This document shows positions 1 through 9,600 of a stretch of 64,000 nt of DNA, one piece after another; position 1 is the stretch's first letter, and each line of letters opens with the position of its first letter. This DNA comes from Mycobacterium sp. Marseille-P9652. GTDB lineage: Bacteria; Actinomycetota; Actinomycetes; Mycobacteriales; Mycobacteriaceae. A program made the translations under genes and the position numbers. The notes under the pieces were generated by a model, which saw nothing but the letters and a program-made list of their open reading frames with translations, did no database searches and was not told where the DNA came from. Where the stretch lies: the NCBI RefSeq assembly GCF_902652685.1, contig NZ_CACRUY010000008.1, positions 1-64,000 of the forward strand, given 5' to 3'.

Positions 1-605
1 ACTCCAGCAAGGTGATCAAGGACATCCTGCACGCGGCGGGCGCCCAGGACGTGCTGCCGATCCAGCGGTTCGCCCACCTGCCCGGCGGGGCGCCGGTCGG
101 CCACCCCCCCGGCGATCCCGCGGGCGTCGCCCGCCCCCCCGGGCGGTGGGTGCCCACACAGGTTTCCACTGCCGGCCCCCTGCGGCCCTCGCAGCGCTTC
201 CCCACCCCCGCGCCGCCGCCGGCGCCCGAGCGCACCATCGAGATGCTGATCGAAAAGCGCAACGCCGCCGACAACGGCTTCAACCTCTGGACCATCAACG
301 GCACGCCGTTTTCGATGAACGCCAACCAGCCCGTCGTGGACCTGCAGCGCGACAAGCGTTATCGGCTGCGTTTCCGCAACGCCAGCGACGACCTGCACCC
401 CATGCACCTGCACCGGCACACGTTCGAGATCACCCGGTTCGCCGGCACCCCGACATCCGGCGTGCGCAAGGACGTCGCGATGCTGGGCGGTTACCAGACC
501 ATGGAGGTCGACTTCGTCGCCGACCAACCCGGCCTGTCGCTGCTGCACTGCCACCAGCAGATCCACATGGACTACGGGCTCATGTTGCTGGTCAACAGCC
601 GCTGA
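1..605 (+). CDS. multicopper oxidase, C-terminal part (cut by window start)
   Basis: The reading frame is open from the first base (codons begin at position 3) to TGA at 603-605, so the N-terminus lies outside the window. The last ~130 residues form a cupredoxin domain with the type 1 and trinuclear copper signatures: HPMHLHRHTFE and, near the end, HCHQQIHMDYGLM (HCHxxxHxxxGLM). Multicopper oxidases of this kind oxidise phenols or metal ions and reduce O2 to water, usually outside the cytoplasmic membrane. The ~60 residues upstream of the domain are rich in Gly, Pro and Arg and look like a linker. The kinase gene follows within 25 bp. Confidence 0.85.
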   Translation, partial: SSKVIKDILHAAGAQDVLPIQRFAHLPGGAPVGHPPGDPAGVARPPGRWVPTQVSTAGPLRPSQRFPTPAPPPAPERTIEMLIEKRNAADNGFNLWTINGTPFSMNANQPVVDLQRDKRYRLRFRNASDDLHPMHLHRHTFEITRFAGTPTSGVRKDVAMLGGYQTMEVDFVADQPGLSLLHCHQQIHMDYGLMLLVNSR

Positions 606-614
606 CCGTCCATC

Positions 615-620
615 TACCAT
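615..620 (+). promoter_or_regulatory. -10 box for a probably leaderless kinase mRNA
   Basis: TACCAT fits the mycobacterial TANNNT -10 element and lies 6 nt before ATG 627. The same CTACCAT block lies before the second kinase, 7 nt from its ATG. No Shine-Dalgarno sequence is visible, which fits a transcript starting at the ATG. Confidence 0.5.
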
Positions 621-626
621 GTGCCC

Positions 627-2441
627 ATGCCGCTCGAGGCCGGTCACGTGTTCGCCGGTTACACCATCGTGCGGGCGCTCGGCTCGGGGGGAATGGGCCA
701 GGTGTTTCTGGCGACGCATCCGCGCCTGCCGCGCCAAGATGCCCTCAAGGTGCTGCCGGCCGACGTGACGGCCGACCCCCGCTATCGCGAGCGGTTCGAG
801 CGCGAGGCCGAGTTGGCCGCCGAGCTCTCGCATCCCCACATCGTCGGCGTCCACGACCGCGGCGAATGCGAAGGCCGGTTCTGGATCTCGATGGATTACG
901 TCGCGGGGACCGACGTCGCCCGCCTGCTGCGCGACCGATACCCGCACGGCATGCCGGTCGAGGACGCGATGGCGATCATCGCGGCGGTCGCGTCGGCGCT
1001 CGATCACGCCCATCGCCGTGGGTTGCTGCACCGCGACGTCAAGCCGGCCAACATCCTGCTCGCCGAACCCGACGGGCAGGCGCCGCGGGTTTTCCTGGCG
1101 GACTTCGGGATCGCGCGGCGCATCGACGACACCGCGGAGATCACCGCCACGAGTATGGCGGTGGGCACCGTCGCCTACGCCGCGCCCGAGCAGCTGATGG
1201 CCGGTGCTGTCGACGGGCGCGCCGACCAATACGCGTTGGCCTGCACGGCCTTTCACCTCCTGGCCGGCGTCCCGCCCTACGGCGGCCCGAATCTCGCGGT
1301 GGTGATCGGCCAACACGTCAGCGCCACCCCGCCTTCCATCGCGGCGCACCGCCCCGAGTTGGCGGCCTTGGATCCCGTCTTCGCGACCGCGCTGGCCAAG
1401 GATCCGTCCGACCGGTTCGGCAGCTGCGGCGAATTCGCGGCCGAACTGCGCAGCCACCTCACCGCGGCCGGCGGCCCGCGCTCGTCGCGCCCGGAGCCGC
1501 TGCCGGCCCCGGCCCGACGGAGGACGCGGCGGGCCGTGCTGCTCGGCGCGATCGGCGCCACCGCGGCGCTCGCCGTCGCGGGCGTCATCGCGGTTGTCGA
1601 ACGGACCGGCCGCCCCCACGAGACGGTGGCGGTAGGGCCGCTCACGGGCACCTACCGCACCGATTTCGGCCCGACGATCGCGGTCGACGACGTCCCGGAT
1701 GCCGGGGCGCCCCCGGCGCAGACGAGCACCTACGGCCTTCGGTCGGTGTGCCGGGCCAGCGGTTGCGTGGCGACGGCGGCGCGCCTGGGCGGCGAGCCGG
1801 TCGCGGCGCCGGCGATGGTGTTCGACCAGGTTGGGGGGAGCTGGCTCGCCGTGGCCGTCGCCCCCGACAAGTGCCGCGACACAGACGCCGAGTTCTGGCA
1901 GGTGTTCCGGCTGCAACCGCGGCCCGACGGCACCCTGGCCGGCGAATACACCGAGAGTTCCGCGAACGTGTGCGCCGACAAGCGATCCGTGACCTTCACC
2001 CGCACGGGTGACGTCGACGCCGGACGGGTTCCCGACCCGGCGACCCAACCGCCGCGGCTGACGTCGTCGGCCCAGGGACTGCACGGCCACTACCGGGTCA
2101 GCCGGGCGCTCGCCGACGGCCAGCCGGAACAGCAACTGAGCGCGGCCGTCACCACCGACTGCCTGCGCACCGGCGACCGCTGCATGAGCTACTTTCACGA
2201 ACCGTCCGGGGACATACCGCTGGTGTTCGGGGGCGGAAGCTGGACCGCCGACATCGACGTCGACATCAGGTGCGTCGGACACGCCGAACCCGTCCGGCTG
2301 AAGATGACCGGGCGCTACCCGCTGCCGCAGCCCGCCGGCGATCCCATCCCGCGGCTCACCGGGCACGGGCATCAGCAGCAGGCCGCGCCGTGCCCTCTCG
2401 ACTCCGATTTCGACGAGACCATCACGCGCACGGGCGATTAG
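627..2441 (+). CDS. receptor-type Ser/Thr protein kinase (PknF/PknJ-like), copy 1
   Basis: A membrane kinase of 604 aa. The N-terminal kinase domain (about 10-275) has the Gly-rich loop GSGGMG, Lys41, the catalytic loop HRDVKPAN (135-142), DFG (159-161) and APE (186-188). One membrane segment lies at about 303-324. The ~280-residue outer part holds many paired cysteines (for example DCLRTGDRC), suggesting a disulfide-bonded sensor domain. It should phosphorylate cytoplasmic targets in response to an extracytoplasmic cue. The next gene is a tandem paralogue with the same architecture. ATG 627 is chosen because TACCAT ends 6 nt upstream; GTG 621 is an alternative start. Confidence 0.88.
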   Translation: MPLEAGHVFAGYTIVRALGSGGMGQVFLATHPRLPRQDALKVLPADVTADPRYRERFEREAELAAELSHPHIVGVHDRGECEGRFWISMDYVAGTDVARLLRDRYPHGMPVEDAMAIIAAVASALDHAHRRGLLHRDVKPANILLAEPDGQAPRVFLADFGIARRIDDTAEITATSMAVGTVAYAAPEQLMAGAVDGRADQYALACTAFHLLAGVPPYGGPNLAVVIGQHVSATPPSIAAHRPELAALDPVFATALAKDPSDRFGSCGEFAAELRSHLTAAGGPRSSRPEPLPAPARRRTRRAVLLGAIGATAALAVAGVIAVVERTGRPHETVAVGPLTGTYRTDFGPTIAVDDVPDAGAPPAQTSTYGLRSVCRASGCVATAARLGGEPVAAPAMVFDQVGGSWLAVAVAPDKCRDTDAEFWQVFRLQPRPDGTLAGEYTESSANVCADKRSVTFTRTGDVDAGRVPDPATQPPRLTSSAQGLHGHYRVSRALADGQPEQQLSAAVTTDCLRTGDRCMSYFHEPSGDIPLVFGGGSWTADIDVDIRCVGHAEPVRLKMTGRYPLPQPAGDPIPRLTGHGHQQQAAPCPLDSDFDETITRTGD

Positions 2442-2483
2442 CGCCCGCCTGCGAAAGTGCGGGTACATCCGGTGCCCAGGATC

Positions 2484-2489
2484 TACCAT
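2484..2489 (+). promoter_or_regulatory. -10 box before second kinase
   Basis: TACCAT, 7 nt before ATG 2497, repeats the arrangement seen before the first kinase. The CTACCAT block was evidently duplicated with the gene and kept. Confidence 0.5.
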
Positions 2490-2496
2490 CGTGGCC

Positions 2497-4365
2497 ATGT
2501 CGCTCGACGCCGGTGAGGTCTTCGCGGGATACACCATCCTGCGAAGGCTGGGGGCGGGCGGAATGGGAGAGGTGTATCTCGCATCCCACCCGCGGCTTCC
2601 CCGCGAGGACGCGCTCAAAGTCCTGCCGGAGAACCTCACCGCCGACGCGGAGTTCCGGGCGCGATTCCTGCGCGAGGCGGAGCTCGCGGCCGGGCTGACC
2701 CACCCGCACATCGTCGGCATCCACGACCGCGGGGAATGCGATGGCCGCCTGTGGATCTCGATGGACTACGTGGCCGGCGCCGACGCGGGACGGCTGCTCA
2801 GCGACCACCCGCGGGGGATGCCTGTCGATGAGGTGGCGGCGATCGTCACCGCCGTCGCCGAAGCGTTGGACTATGCCCACCACCGGGGCCTGCTGCACCG
2901 CGACGTCAAGCCCGCCAACATCCTCCTCGGCCGGCCCGATGACCTGGAACGGCGAATCTTCCTCAGCGACTTCGGGTTTGCGCGGCACATCGACGATGCC
3001 ACCGCGTTGACCGCGACCAACATGACGGTCGGCACGGTGGCCTACGTGGCGCCGGAACAGTTGCGCGGCGACCCGGTCGACGGGCGTGCCGATCAATACG
3101 GGTTGGCGTGCACCGCCTTCACCCTGTTGACCGGCACGCCCCCGTACGACGACCCCAATCCCGCCGTGGTGATCAGTCAGCACGTCAGCGCCCCCGTGCC
3201 CTCGATCGGCGCCCGCCGCCCCGAACTGGCCGGGCTCGACCCCGTGTTCGCCGCCGCGATGGCCAAGGAGCCGGCCGACCGATTCACGAGCTGCGGGGAG
3301 TTCGCCGACCACTTGGCCCGGATCCTGGGCCCCGGTTCCGACGTCGCGGATACGGACACCACCGCGGCGCTCGCCGCAACCCGCCCGGGCCGCCGCCGTG
3401 TCCTGGTTGGCGCCCTGGCCGGCGTCGGCTTGTTGGTGGTCGCCGGCGGCGTCTTCGCCGGTATCACGCTGAGCGGGCACCCACATCCGGAGACCACCGC
3501 AAAGCACACCACCGCCCCCGGGCCCAGCGGCGTGGCCCCCGCGCCCAACACCGGGCCCCTCACCGGGATCTACCGCATCGACTTCGGGCCGGGCACCACG
3601 CTCGACGACGTCCCGGGCAAGGGGGTGCCGCCGGTCACGGACACCTACGCGATCCGGTCGGTATGCCGGCCCACCGGCTGCGTGGCCACCGCATCACGCC
3701 TCTCCGGTGAACTGAAGCTCGCGCCGAACCCCGTGTTCGACCAGGTCGACGGACGATGGGTGGCCGTCACCATCGGCTCGGACAAATGCCGGGACGCCCC
3801 CGCGGAAGTCTGGCAGGTGTTGACCCTGCAGCCGCGGCCCGACGGCGGACTAGCCGGCGAGTACCGCGGGGCGTCCGCGAACGCCTGCAACGAAAAGCGA
3901 ATGGTGACCGTCACCCGCACCGGCGACGTCGACGTCAACACACTGCCCGACCCGGCCGGCCTCCCGCCTCGGGCGGGATCGCCCGCGGAGGCGCTGCACG
4001 GCCGCTACCACCTCACCCGGAAATTCGAGCAGGGGATTCCGCCGCAGCAGGGGGACCAGGCCGTCACGACCGACTGTCTGCGCACCGGCGAGCGGTGCAT
4101 GAGTTACTTCCACTCGAAAGTCATTGACACCCCGCTGATCTTCGCCGCCGGCGGGTGGACGCTGCACGTGGAGCACGACGACAACGACCCCGGATGCGGC
4201 GGACTGGTCTACGCGAAGGCGACCGGAAACTACGCCCTGCCCCAACCCCCGCAGGACCCCATCACCTCGCTCACCGGCCACGACCACCTGGACGAATCGT
4301 CGGGCAAGCCGACCTGCATGTGGAGTGTGAACTTCGTCGAAACCTACACGCGCATGGGCGATTAG
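2497..4365 (+). CDS. receptor-type Ser/Thr protein kinase (PknF/PknJ-like), copy 2
   Basis: A 622-aa paralogue of the preceding gene. The kinase domain (about 10-275) has GAGGMG, Lys41, HRDVKPAN (134-141), DFG (158-160) and APE. A membrane helix lies at about 302-324. The outer domain carries the same Cys-bearing motifs as copy 1 ([17 protein letters not shown] equivalents). The two outer domains align along their whole length, so the pair arose by tandem duplication; differences in the sensor part could give different ligands (inference). GTG 2491 is the alternative start; ATG 2497 fits a leaderless mRNA. Confidence 0.88.
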   Translation: MSLDAGEVFAGYTILRRLGAGGMGEVYLASHPRLPREDALKVLPENLTADAEFRARFLREAELAAGLTHPHIVGIHDRGECDGRLWISMDYVAGADAGRLLSDHPRGMPVDEVAAIVTAVAEALDYAHHRGLLHRDVKPANILLGRPDDLERRIFLSDFGFARHIDDATALTATNMTVGTVAYVAPEQLRGDPVDGRADQYGLACTAFTLLTGTPPYDDPNPAVVISQHVSAPVPSIGARRPELAGLDPVFAAAMAKEPADRFTSCGEFADHLARILGPGSDVADTDTTAALAATRPGRRRVLVGALAGVGLLVVAGGVFAGITLSGHPHPETTAKHTTAPGPSGVAPAPNTGPLTGIYRIDFGPGTTLDDVPGKGVPPVTDTYAIRSVCRPTGCVATASRLSGELKLAPNPVFDQVDGRWVAVTIGSDKCRDAPAEVWQVLTLQPRPDGGLAGEYRGASANACNEKRMVTVTRTGDVDVNTLPDPAGLPPRAGSPAEALHGRYHLTRKFEQGIPPQQGDQAVTTDCLRTGERCMSYFHSKVIDTPLIFAAGGWTLHVEHDDNDPGCGGLVYAKATGNYALPQPPQDPITSLTGHDHLDESSGKPTCMWSVNFVETYTRMGD

Positions 4366-4549
4366 CTGCCGCCGCTGGGATAGCACGAATCCTTCGCCCG
4401 TCAATTCGTTTGCACGTCCGGGTGATTCGCGCAAATCCCGGTGCGTTGCGCCGTTGCCGGGTCCGTGAAGATCCTGCAATCCACCGGTGACTCATTCCCG
4501 TTGCCGACCGGTGATGCGAATTCAGGCGACGTGCAACAACCGCGGGCCT

Positions 4550-4555
4550 TAGAGT
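4550..4555 (+). promoter_or_regulatory. -10 box, probable leaderless start
   Basis: TAGAGT lies 5 nt before ATG 4561 and matches TANNNT. The 195-bp gap 4366-4560 between the kinase and this gene holds nothing else recognisable. Confidence 0.4.
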
Positions 4556-4560
4556 GAGGC

Positions 4561-5244
4561 ATGTCGTATCCTTCGGGCCCGGGTATGCCGCCCCCGCAAC
4601 CACCGCAACCTCCCCAGGGCGGATACCCGCCCGCTCCGTACCAACCCCCCTATCCACCGCCCGGCTACACCCAGCCGCCACAGAACCAGACCACCAGCGG
4701 GTTCGCCATCGCGTCACTGGTCCTCGGGATCCTCGGCGGCGTCCTGCTCAGCGTCATCTTCGGCATCATCGCCCTCGGCAGGACCAAGCCCGGGGGCCAG
4801 CGCGGCCGCGGAATGGCGATTGCTGGACTCGTGCTCTCGGGCGTCTGGGTGGCCGTCATCGCTGTCGCCGTCGTGTTCGCCGCGCTGTCGCCGAACCACA
4901 CGGTGAGCGTGCAGAACATCAAGGCCGGCGACTGCTTCGCCGACACCCCCAGCGGCGACCGGGTCGCCTGGGTCAACACCACCAGTTGCGACCGCCAGCA
5001 CTCGGCCGAGGTGGTCGCCGTGTTGACGATGCCCGACGGGTCCTTCCCGCCCGACTCGGTCTTCGACGACTACCGGCAGCGGTGCCGGGACGCGCTGTCG
5101 TCCTACTCGTCCACGGCGATGCAGGACCCCAACGTCGACCTGGCCGTCATGCCGCCGTCGCGGGATTCCTGGAAGCACGGCGACCGGGACATGGTGTGCA
5201 TCGCCACGTTCAACGAGAAGAGAACCGGGTCGATCAAGGGCTGA
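4561..5244 (+). CDS. DUF4190/septum-formation-like membrane protein
   Basis: A 227-aa protein in three parts. A Pro/Gly/Gln/Tyr-rich N-terminus (1-43) is typical of mycobacterial envelope proteins. Two membrane helices (about 47-70 and 85-108) enclose a GRTKPGGQRGRGMA loop, the DUF4190 arrangement. An outer C-terminal domain of ~115 residues has conserved Cys residues (AGDCF, TSCDRQHSAEV, RCRD, MVCI) as in the septum formation family. The function of this family is not established. Its end overlaps the convergent oxidoreductase gene by 11 bp. Confidence 0.8.
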   Translation: MSYPSGPGMPPPQPPQPPQGGYPPAPYQPPYPPPGYTQPPQNQTTSGFAIASLVLGILGGVLLSVIFGIIALGRTKPGGQRGRGMAIAGLVLSGVWVAVIAVAVVFAALSPNHTVSVQNIKAGDCFADTPSGDRVAWVNTTSCDRQHSAEVVAVLTMPDGSFPPDSVFDDYRQRCRDALSSYSSTAMQDPNVDLAVMPPSRDSWKHGDRDMVCIATFNEKRTGSIKG

Positions 5245-6373
5245 GGACGTCACCGAGCGGGTTGTTCGCCCGCACCCCGCCGTACATGCCGCGCCGGACG
5301 ATCAACGGCATCACCACCCGGTCCACCGCCCACGACGGAAACCGGAACGCGTGACCGGTGGGCAAGAACACCTCCAGCCCATCGGGCTGAGAGCCCAGCA
5401 CCGACCCCCACCGTCGGGTCGGCGCCCGGTAGCGACGCAGCGGCCGACCGGCAAACTCCGCCAACACATTTCGGGCGACGAGCGCATCCCCGCGATTACG
5501 AGCGGAGCTGCGCAGGGGATCGGTGGCCGCGATATCCCCGACGGCGAAGACGCCGCGGTGCCCGGGCACCCGCAGCTCCGGCGTGACGCGGACGAAGCCG
5601 CGCTCGTCGAGCAGTTCGGGCGGCAGCCACCCGGTGTTGGGACGCACGCGGCCGATCGCCCACAGCACGGCGTCCGCACGCGCCGGGGGTTGTCCGGTGG
5701 ACCAGGAGACCGGTTCGCCGGTGACCTCGTCACCCAGGAAGCCTTCCGGCGCGACGGCCCGGTGGCCGGGATGGACGCCGACGCCCAGGCGCTCGAGCCG
5801 CCCGTGGACACGGTTCCAGATCCGGGCGTGATACTCGCCCAGCGCACGGTCGCCCGGGAAGTACAGGTCGATCCGCTTGTCCGGCCAGGTGGTCGCCATG
5901 TTCACGGCGCTGCTGACCGCGGCCGCCCCGCCGCCCACCACAATCACCGACCGGGCGCTGGCCAACCGGTCGTGCGCCGCGCGCAGCTCGGCCTCCACCT
6001 CGGCCGCCGACTGCAGCGTCGGCCTGCGCCAGAACCCGTTGCTGACCCCGGTCGAGATCACCAGTGCGTCATACCCCTCGGCGAACGGTGCCCCGTCGTC
6101 GCGCCGCCCGCACACGGTTCGGGCCGCCAGGTCCACGTCCGTCAGCGTGCCCTGCACGGTCCGAACCCCGTCCAGCCGTCGGAACCGGTCGAAGGGGATC
6201 CAGTAGTCGCGGGCCCAGTCGTGCGGGCGCGAAAGGCGAATGCCGAGCTCCTGGCCGCTCACCAGCCCCGGCTTGGCGGAGATGCCGACGACGTCGGCGT
6301 GGCCCGAGAGACGGATCGCGGTCAAGACGCCGACGTCCCCCAATCCGGCGATGACGACTCGTTTGCGGTTCAT
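5234..6373 (-). CDS. NAD(P)/FAD-dependent oxidoreductase (NDH-2/AIF-like)
   Basis: A 379-aa pyridine nucleotide-disulfide oxidoreductase fold. An N-terminal FAD-binding motif GLGDVG follows MNRKRVVIA; a second nucleotide motif is VVGGGAAA; the FAD-closing motif is FAVGDIAA. This pattern fits NADH dehydrogenase-like or apoptosis-inducing-factor-like flavoproteins, which pass electrons from NAD(P)H to a quinone or other acceptor. No redox CxxC is present, so a disulfide reductase is unlikely. An upstream in-frame ATG (6463) would add 30 unrelated residues; ATG 6373 begins directly at the Rossmann strand. Substrate unknown. Confidence 0.8.
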   Translation of the reverse strand: MNRKRVVIAGLGDVGVLTAIRLSGHADVVGISAKPGLVSGQELGIRLSRPHDWARDYWIPFDRFRRLDGVRTVQGTLTDVDLAARTVCGRRDDGAPFAEGYDALVISTGVSNGFWRRPTLQSAAEVEAELRAAHDRLASARSVIVVGGGAAAVSSAVNMATTWPDKRIDLYFPGDRALGEYHARIWNRVHGRLERLGVGVHPGHRAVAPEGFLGDEVTGEPVSWSTGQPPARADAVLWAIGRVRPNTGWLPPELLDERGFVRVTPELRVPGHRGVFAVGDIAATDPLRSSARNRGDALVARNVLAEFAGRPLRRYRAPTRRWGSVLGSQPDGLEVFLPTGHAFRFPSWAVDRVVMPLIVRRGMYGGVRANNPLGDVLSP

Positions 6374-6468
6374 GGCTCCGTCCCTGGCTGCTGCCTTCGC
6401 CCAACACGCGGTGGAGTTGCGCAAAGGTGGCGAGATGCCTTGCTGGCACAGGTATCGTGCCACGAGAA

Positions 6469-7329
6469 ATGGTTCAGATTCACACGCCGATGAACCCTCG
6501 TGTGCACGCCGCGTTGCGCGCGGCCGTTCGGGCGTCGTCGCCCCGCCCCGCCGCGGCCAAGCGGGCCGCCCGGGACTTTCGGCAGCCGTTGTGGTCGGCG
6601 GTCGGCGCGGAGATCCGCTGGGCGTTCACCCCGCCGCGCACCTGGTTGATGGGGGTGGTGGCCAACGTGGTCTTCGCGGCGGCGTGGTTGCTCGTGCAGC
6701 CGCTGCGTCCACTCGGCCCCCATCACAACGACTGGGTTGTCCTGGTGGGGACGTACTTCTCTTCGTGGGTGCTCGCGGACGTCACCACCACCAACGTCCT
6801 GGGCGCCGACCACTACCGGGTTCGGCAAGCGCTGGCCGACGGCGTGCCGTTCTGGCGGATACTCGTGGTCAAGAACCTGGCCCTGCTCGCGATCGTGGGG
6901 CTGCCGACGCTCGCCGCGGCGATGGTGCTGACGCTGTACCTGGAAACACCCGCGCGCCTGGGCATCACGGTCCCGACGGTCGCGGTGCCGATCGTCTCCT
7001 GGCTGGGCGTGGGCAACCTCGTCTCCGCGCTGCATCCGGTGAGTGCCGAGCCGCTGATCCGGCGCTGGCGGCAGCGCAACGATCGTCGCCGCACGGCGGG
7101 GTGGCTGGCGGCCCTGACGCTGCCCTACGCGCTCTACTACGTCGCCGACCCCATGAACGGGGTGGAGCATCGCGTGCTCTGGACGCAGGTGCCCAAGATG
7201 ATCTGGCCGGTGTTCGGGCGCGACACCAAGAGTTTCGTGCATCTTGCGATCGCCGCCGCGGTGTGGCTGGGCGGAACCGTCGCGGCGGTGGTGTGGGTCC
7301 ACCGGCGTGGCCGATTGCAATTCGGATGA
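6469..7329 (+). CDS. integral membrane protein of unknown function
   Basis: A 286-aa protein with an Arg/Ala-rich N-terminus and several hydrophobic segments (near residues 50-70, 85-105, 140-165, 168-195, 215-235, 258-280). The layout resembles an ABC-type permease or other multi-pass membrane protein, but no signature motif was recognised. It is divergent from the oxidoreductase. The last bases overlap the next start as ATGA (7326-7329), so it is probably translationally coupled to the hydrolase. A TATCGT box lies 10 nt before ATG 6469. Confidence 0.7.
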   Translation: MVQIHTPMNPRVHAALRAAVRASSPRPAAAKRAARDFRQPLWSAVGAEIRWAFTPPRTWLMGVVANVVFAAAWLLVQPLRPLGPHHNDWVVLVGTYFSSWVLADVTTTNVLGADHYRVRQALADGVPFWRILVVKNLALLAIVGLPTLAAAMVLTLYLETPARLGITVPTVAVPIVSWLGVGNLVSALHPVSAEPLIRRWRQRNDRRRTAGWLAALTLPYALYYVADPMNGVEHRVLWTQVPKMIWPVFGRDTKSFVHLAIAAAVWLGGTVAAVVWVHRRGRLQFG

Positions 7330-8216
7330 GGCAGAGCTGGGGGAGTCGCGCCCTGCCGGTGATTCTTCGCCTCACGCGGGGGCGCACGTACCGCAGCGCC
7401 CAGAGCGCCCGCGACCATGTCGAGCAGCGGGCGTTGCACCCCCAGCCCTTCGGACCGCCGCCGCGATTGCGGCGTGACGTCACCGTGAGCATGGAACGCC
7501 GTTCGGGCTGGCCGGTGTACGTGCTGTCGGCCGAGGGCGCCCAGGCGGCGCACCGCACGGTCGTCTACCTGCACGGCGGCGCCTGGGTCAACGAGATCGC
7601 CGTGCCGCACTGGCGGCTGGCCGCTCAGCTCGCGGCCGAGTCGCGGACGCGGGTGGTCGTCCCGATCTATCCGCTGGTGCCGTTCGCCACGGCGGCCGAC
7701 GTGGTCCCGGCGGTCGCGGACCTGGTGGCCCAGCAGGCGTCGACCGATCACGACGTCTGCCTCGCCGGGGATTCCGCCGGAGGGCAGATCGCGCTGTCCG
7801 CGGCGCTGTTGCTGCGCGACGAACACCGCCTGATCCTGCCGCGTACCGTGCTGATCTCGCCGGTGCTCGACGTCTCGCTCAACAATCCCGCGATCGGCGC
7901 CGTGCGGGACCCGTGGCTGACGCGGGACGCGCTCTGGGAGTTCGCCCAGCGCTGGTGTGGTGACCTGCCGATGACCAACCCGCTGGTGAGCCCCCTACGC
8001 GCCGATCTGGCCGGGCTCGGACCCCTCATCGTCTTCAGCGGCACCCGCGACATCCTCAACCCCGACGCCCGGCTGCTCGCCGAGAAGGCCGCGGCCGCGA
8101 ATGTCGCCGTCGATTTCCACGAAGCGCCCGGCCTGGTGCACGTCTATCCCCTCACGCCGACGAAGGAAGGCCGCGCGGCGCGCGCCGCCATCGTCGAAGC
8201 GCTGGGGGACCGATGA
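7326..8216 (+). CDS. alpha/beta hydrolase (esterase/lipase family)
   Basis: A 296-aa member of the hormone-sensitive-lipase-like group. The oxyanion motif YLHGGAW, nucleophile motif GDSAGGQ and a late Asp (FSGTRD) and His (LVHVYP) form the expected catalytic triad. Such proteins hydrolyse short to medium acyl esters. The start ATG 7326 overlaps the stop of the membrane protein (ATGA), suggesting one operon of the two genes. Confidence 0.82.
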   Translation: MRQSWGSRALPVILRLTRGRTYRSAQSARDHVEQRALHPQPFGPPPRLRRDVTVSMERRSGWPVYVLSAEGAQAAHRTVVYLHGGAWVNEIAVPHWRLAAQLAAESRTRVVVPIYPLVPFATAADVVPAVADLVAQQASTDHDVCLAGDSAGGQIALSAALLLRDEHRLILPRTVLISPVLDVSLNNPAIGAVRDPWLTRDALWEFAQRWCGDLPMTNPLVSPLRADLAGLGPLIVFSGTRDILNPDARLLAEKAAAANVAVDFHEAPGLVHVYPLTPTKEGRAARAAIVEALGDR

Positions 8217-8347
8217 TTTCGGATGTGCACGCCGCCGGACGCGACAATGGCGGTTCGGCGGTGTCATGATTATCCGCATCACCTGGGCTGCGGCGCAGCA
8301 CATTTCGGCTCGGCGAAACCACCCACCTTCAACAGAGAGGGAGAAAG

Positions 8348-8752
8348 ATGACAAATCCAGCTCCGGCGGCCGGTTGGTACCCGGATCCCAACGGCGGTCC
8401 CGGGCAGAGGTATTGGGATGGCACCCAGTGGCAGGCTGAGGGTCCGGGCTTTTCCGGGGCGCCGCAGCAGGCGCCGTACCCCATAACGCCTTACGGCGGC
8501 GCGCAGTACGGCGTCGACGCCTACGGCAACCCCTTGTCGGACAAGAGCAAACTGGTGGCGGGGCTGCTGCAGATCTTCCTGTCCACCTTCGCCGTCGGGC
8601 GGTTCTACCTCGGCTACACGAACATCGCCATCGCCCAGCTCGCGGTGTCCGTCCTCACCTGCGGGATCGGGTCCGTCTGGCCCTTGGTGGACGGGATCAT
8701 GATCCTCGCCGGCAAGGTGCCCGATTCCGAGGGGCGCACGCTGCGCGAGTGA
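8348..8752 (+). CDS. DUF2510 + TM2 domain membrane protein
   Basis: A 134-aa protein. The N-terminus has a DUF2510 motif (AGWYPDPNGGPGQRYWDGTQW). A Pro/Tyr/Gly-rich linker follows. The C-terminus is a TM2 domain of two helices (about 76-95 and 100-122) with the characteristic GRFYLGY turn. The family occurs in many actinobacteria with unknown function. A strong purine-rich ribosome site (AGAGAGGGAGAAAG) is directly before ATG 8348. The 131-bp gap before it holds no other feature. Confidence 0.85.
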   Translation: MTNPAPAAGWYPDPNGGPGQRYWDGTQWQAEGPGFSGAPQQAPYPITPYGGAQYGVDAYGNPLSDKSKLVAGLLQIFLSTFAVGRFYLGYTNIAIAQLAVSVLTCGIGSVWPLVDGIMILAGKVPDSEGRTLRE

Positions 8753-8910
8753 CGCAACGGCCCGTATCCGGAGGCGGTGCCGTCGACTGAGCCCGCCGCA
8801 GGGGTGCGACGGGGCCATCCGCCGGCCTTCGCCGTCGGCGATGGCCGCGCGTCCACAAAATGCCGTCCCGCCCCGTGGTCTACAACGCACGACACGCCTT
8901 CCTCTGTTGC

Positions 8911-8916
8911 TAACCT
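8911..8916 (+). promoter_or_regulatory. -10 box before padR, probable leaderless start
   Basis: TAACCT lies 6 nt before ATG 8923 and no ribosome site is visible. The rest of the 170-bp gap 8753-8922 holds nothing recognisable. Confidence 0.45.
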
Positions 8917-8922
8917 GGCGAA

Positions 8923-9600
8923 ATGGGCGAGTCGAGCGAAAACCCGACGAAGGCGCCGTTGGCGGCCACCAGTTGGGCGCTGCTGGGCATGATGTCCTAC
9001 GAAGAAGAGGTTTCCGGCTACGACCTGAAGAAGTGGATCGACTGGAGTGTCGACCTCTACTACTGGAGCCCGTCGTACAGCCAGATCTACACCGAGCTGA
9101 AAAAGCTTGAGGGCCTGGGACTGGTCACCTCACGCGTCGAGCATGATGAGGGCGCCCGCAGCCGCAGGCTGTACAAGATCACGCCCGCCGGAATGGCCGC
9201 CGTGACCGAATGGACCAATGACGCGCCCGTTGACCCGCCGGTGCTCAAACACAGTGTGCTGCTACGGGTTACGTTCGGACACCTCAGCAACCCGGGCCGG
9301 CTCAAGGAGTTGCTCCAGGAGCACGTGGCTTACGCCGAAGCGAGGCATCGCAAAGCGGTCGAGGACGCGGACGGTGCCGAGGCTCAACCCGCCTGGGCGT
9401 ACTCGGTGATCGCGCTTCGTTGGGCGGCCAAGTACTACGCCGCGGAGCGCGAGTTCGCGCTCGAACTCATGAAGGACATCGACGAGGCCGACGCCATCTT
9501 GAAGAAGGCGGCCAAAGGGGCAGCCGGGCAACCGCGCCCCATGCCCGGGTATTGGCGCGAAGTGGAGAAGCAGGTCGACGCCAAACGAAAAGGGGACTAG
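8923..9600 (+). CDS. PadR-family transcriptional regulator
   Basis: A 225-aa protein with an N-terminal winged helix (about 14-95): LLGMMSYEEEVSGYDLKK, then SYSQIYTELKKLEGLGLV, the classic PadR recognition helix. The C-terminal half (about 105-215) is alpha-helical, as in PadR subfamily 2 dimerisation domains. PadR repressors commonly sense phenolic or other aromatic ligands. It converges with the KstD-like gene, overlapping it by 4 bp. A role in controlling the adjacent steroid/aromatic genes is plausible but unproven. Confidence 0.87.
   Translation: MGESSENPTKAPLAATSWALLGMMSYEEEVSGYDLKKWIDWSVDLYYWSPSYSQIYTELKKLEGLGLVTSRVEHDEGARSRRLYKITPAGMAAVTEWTNDAPVDPPVLKHSVLLRVTFGHLSNPGRLKELLQEHVAYAEARHRKAVEDADGAEAQPAWAYSVIALRWAAKYYAAEREFALELMKDIDEADAILKKAAKGAAGQPRPMPGYWREVEKQVDAKRKGD

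Noticed and set aside
146-2011. 621-aa plus-strand frame across the oxidase and kinase
   Set aside because: Arg/Ala/Pro-rich, overlaps two well-supported genes in another frame.
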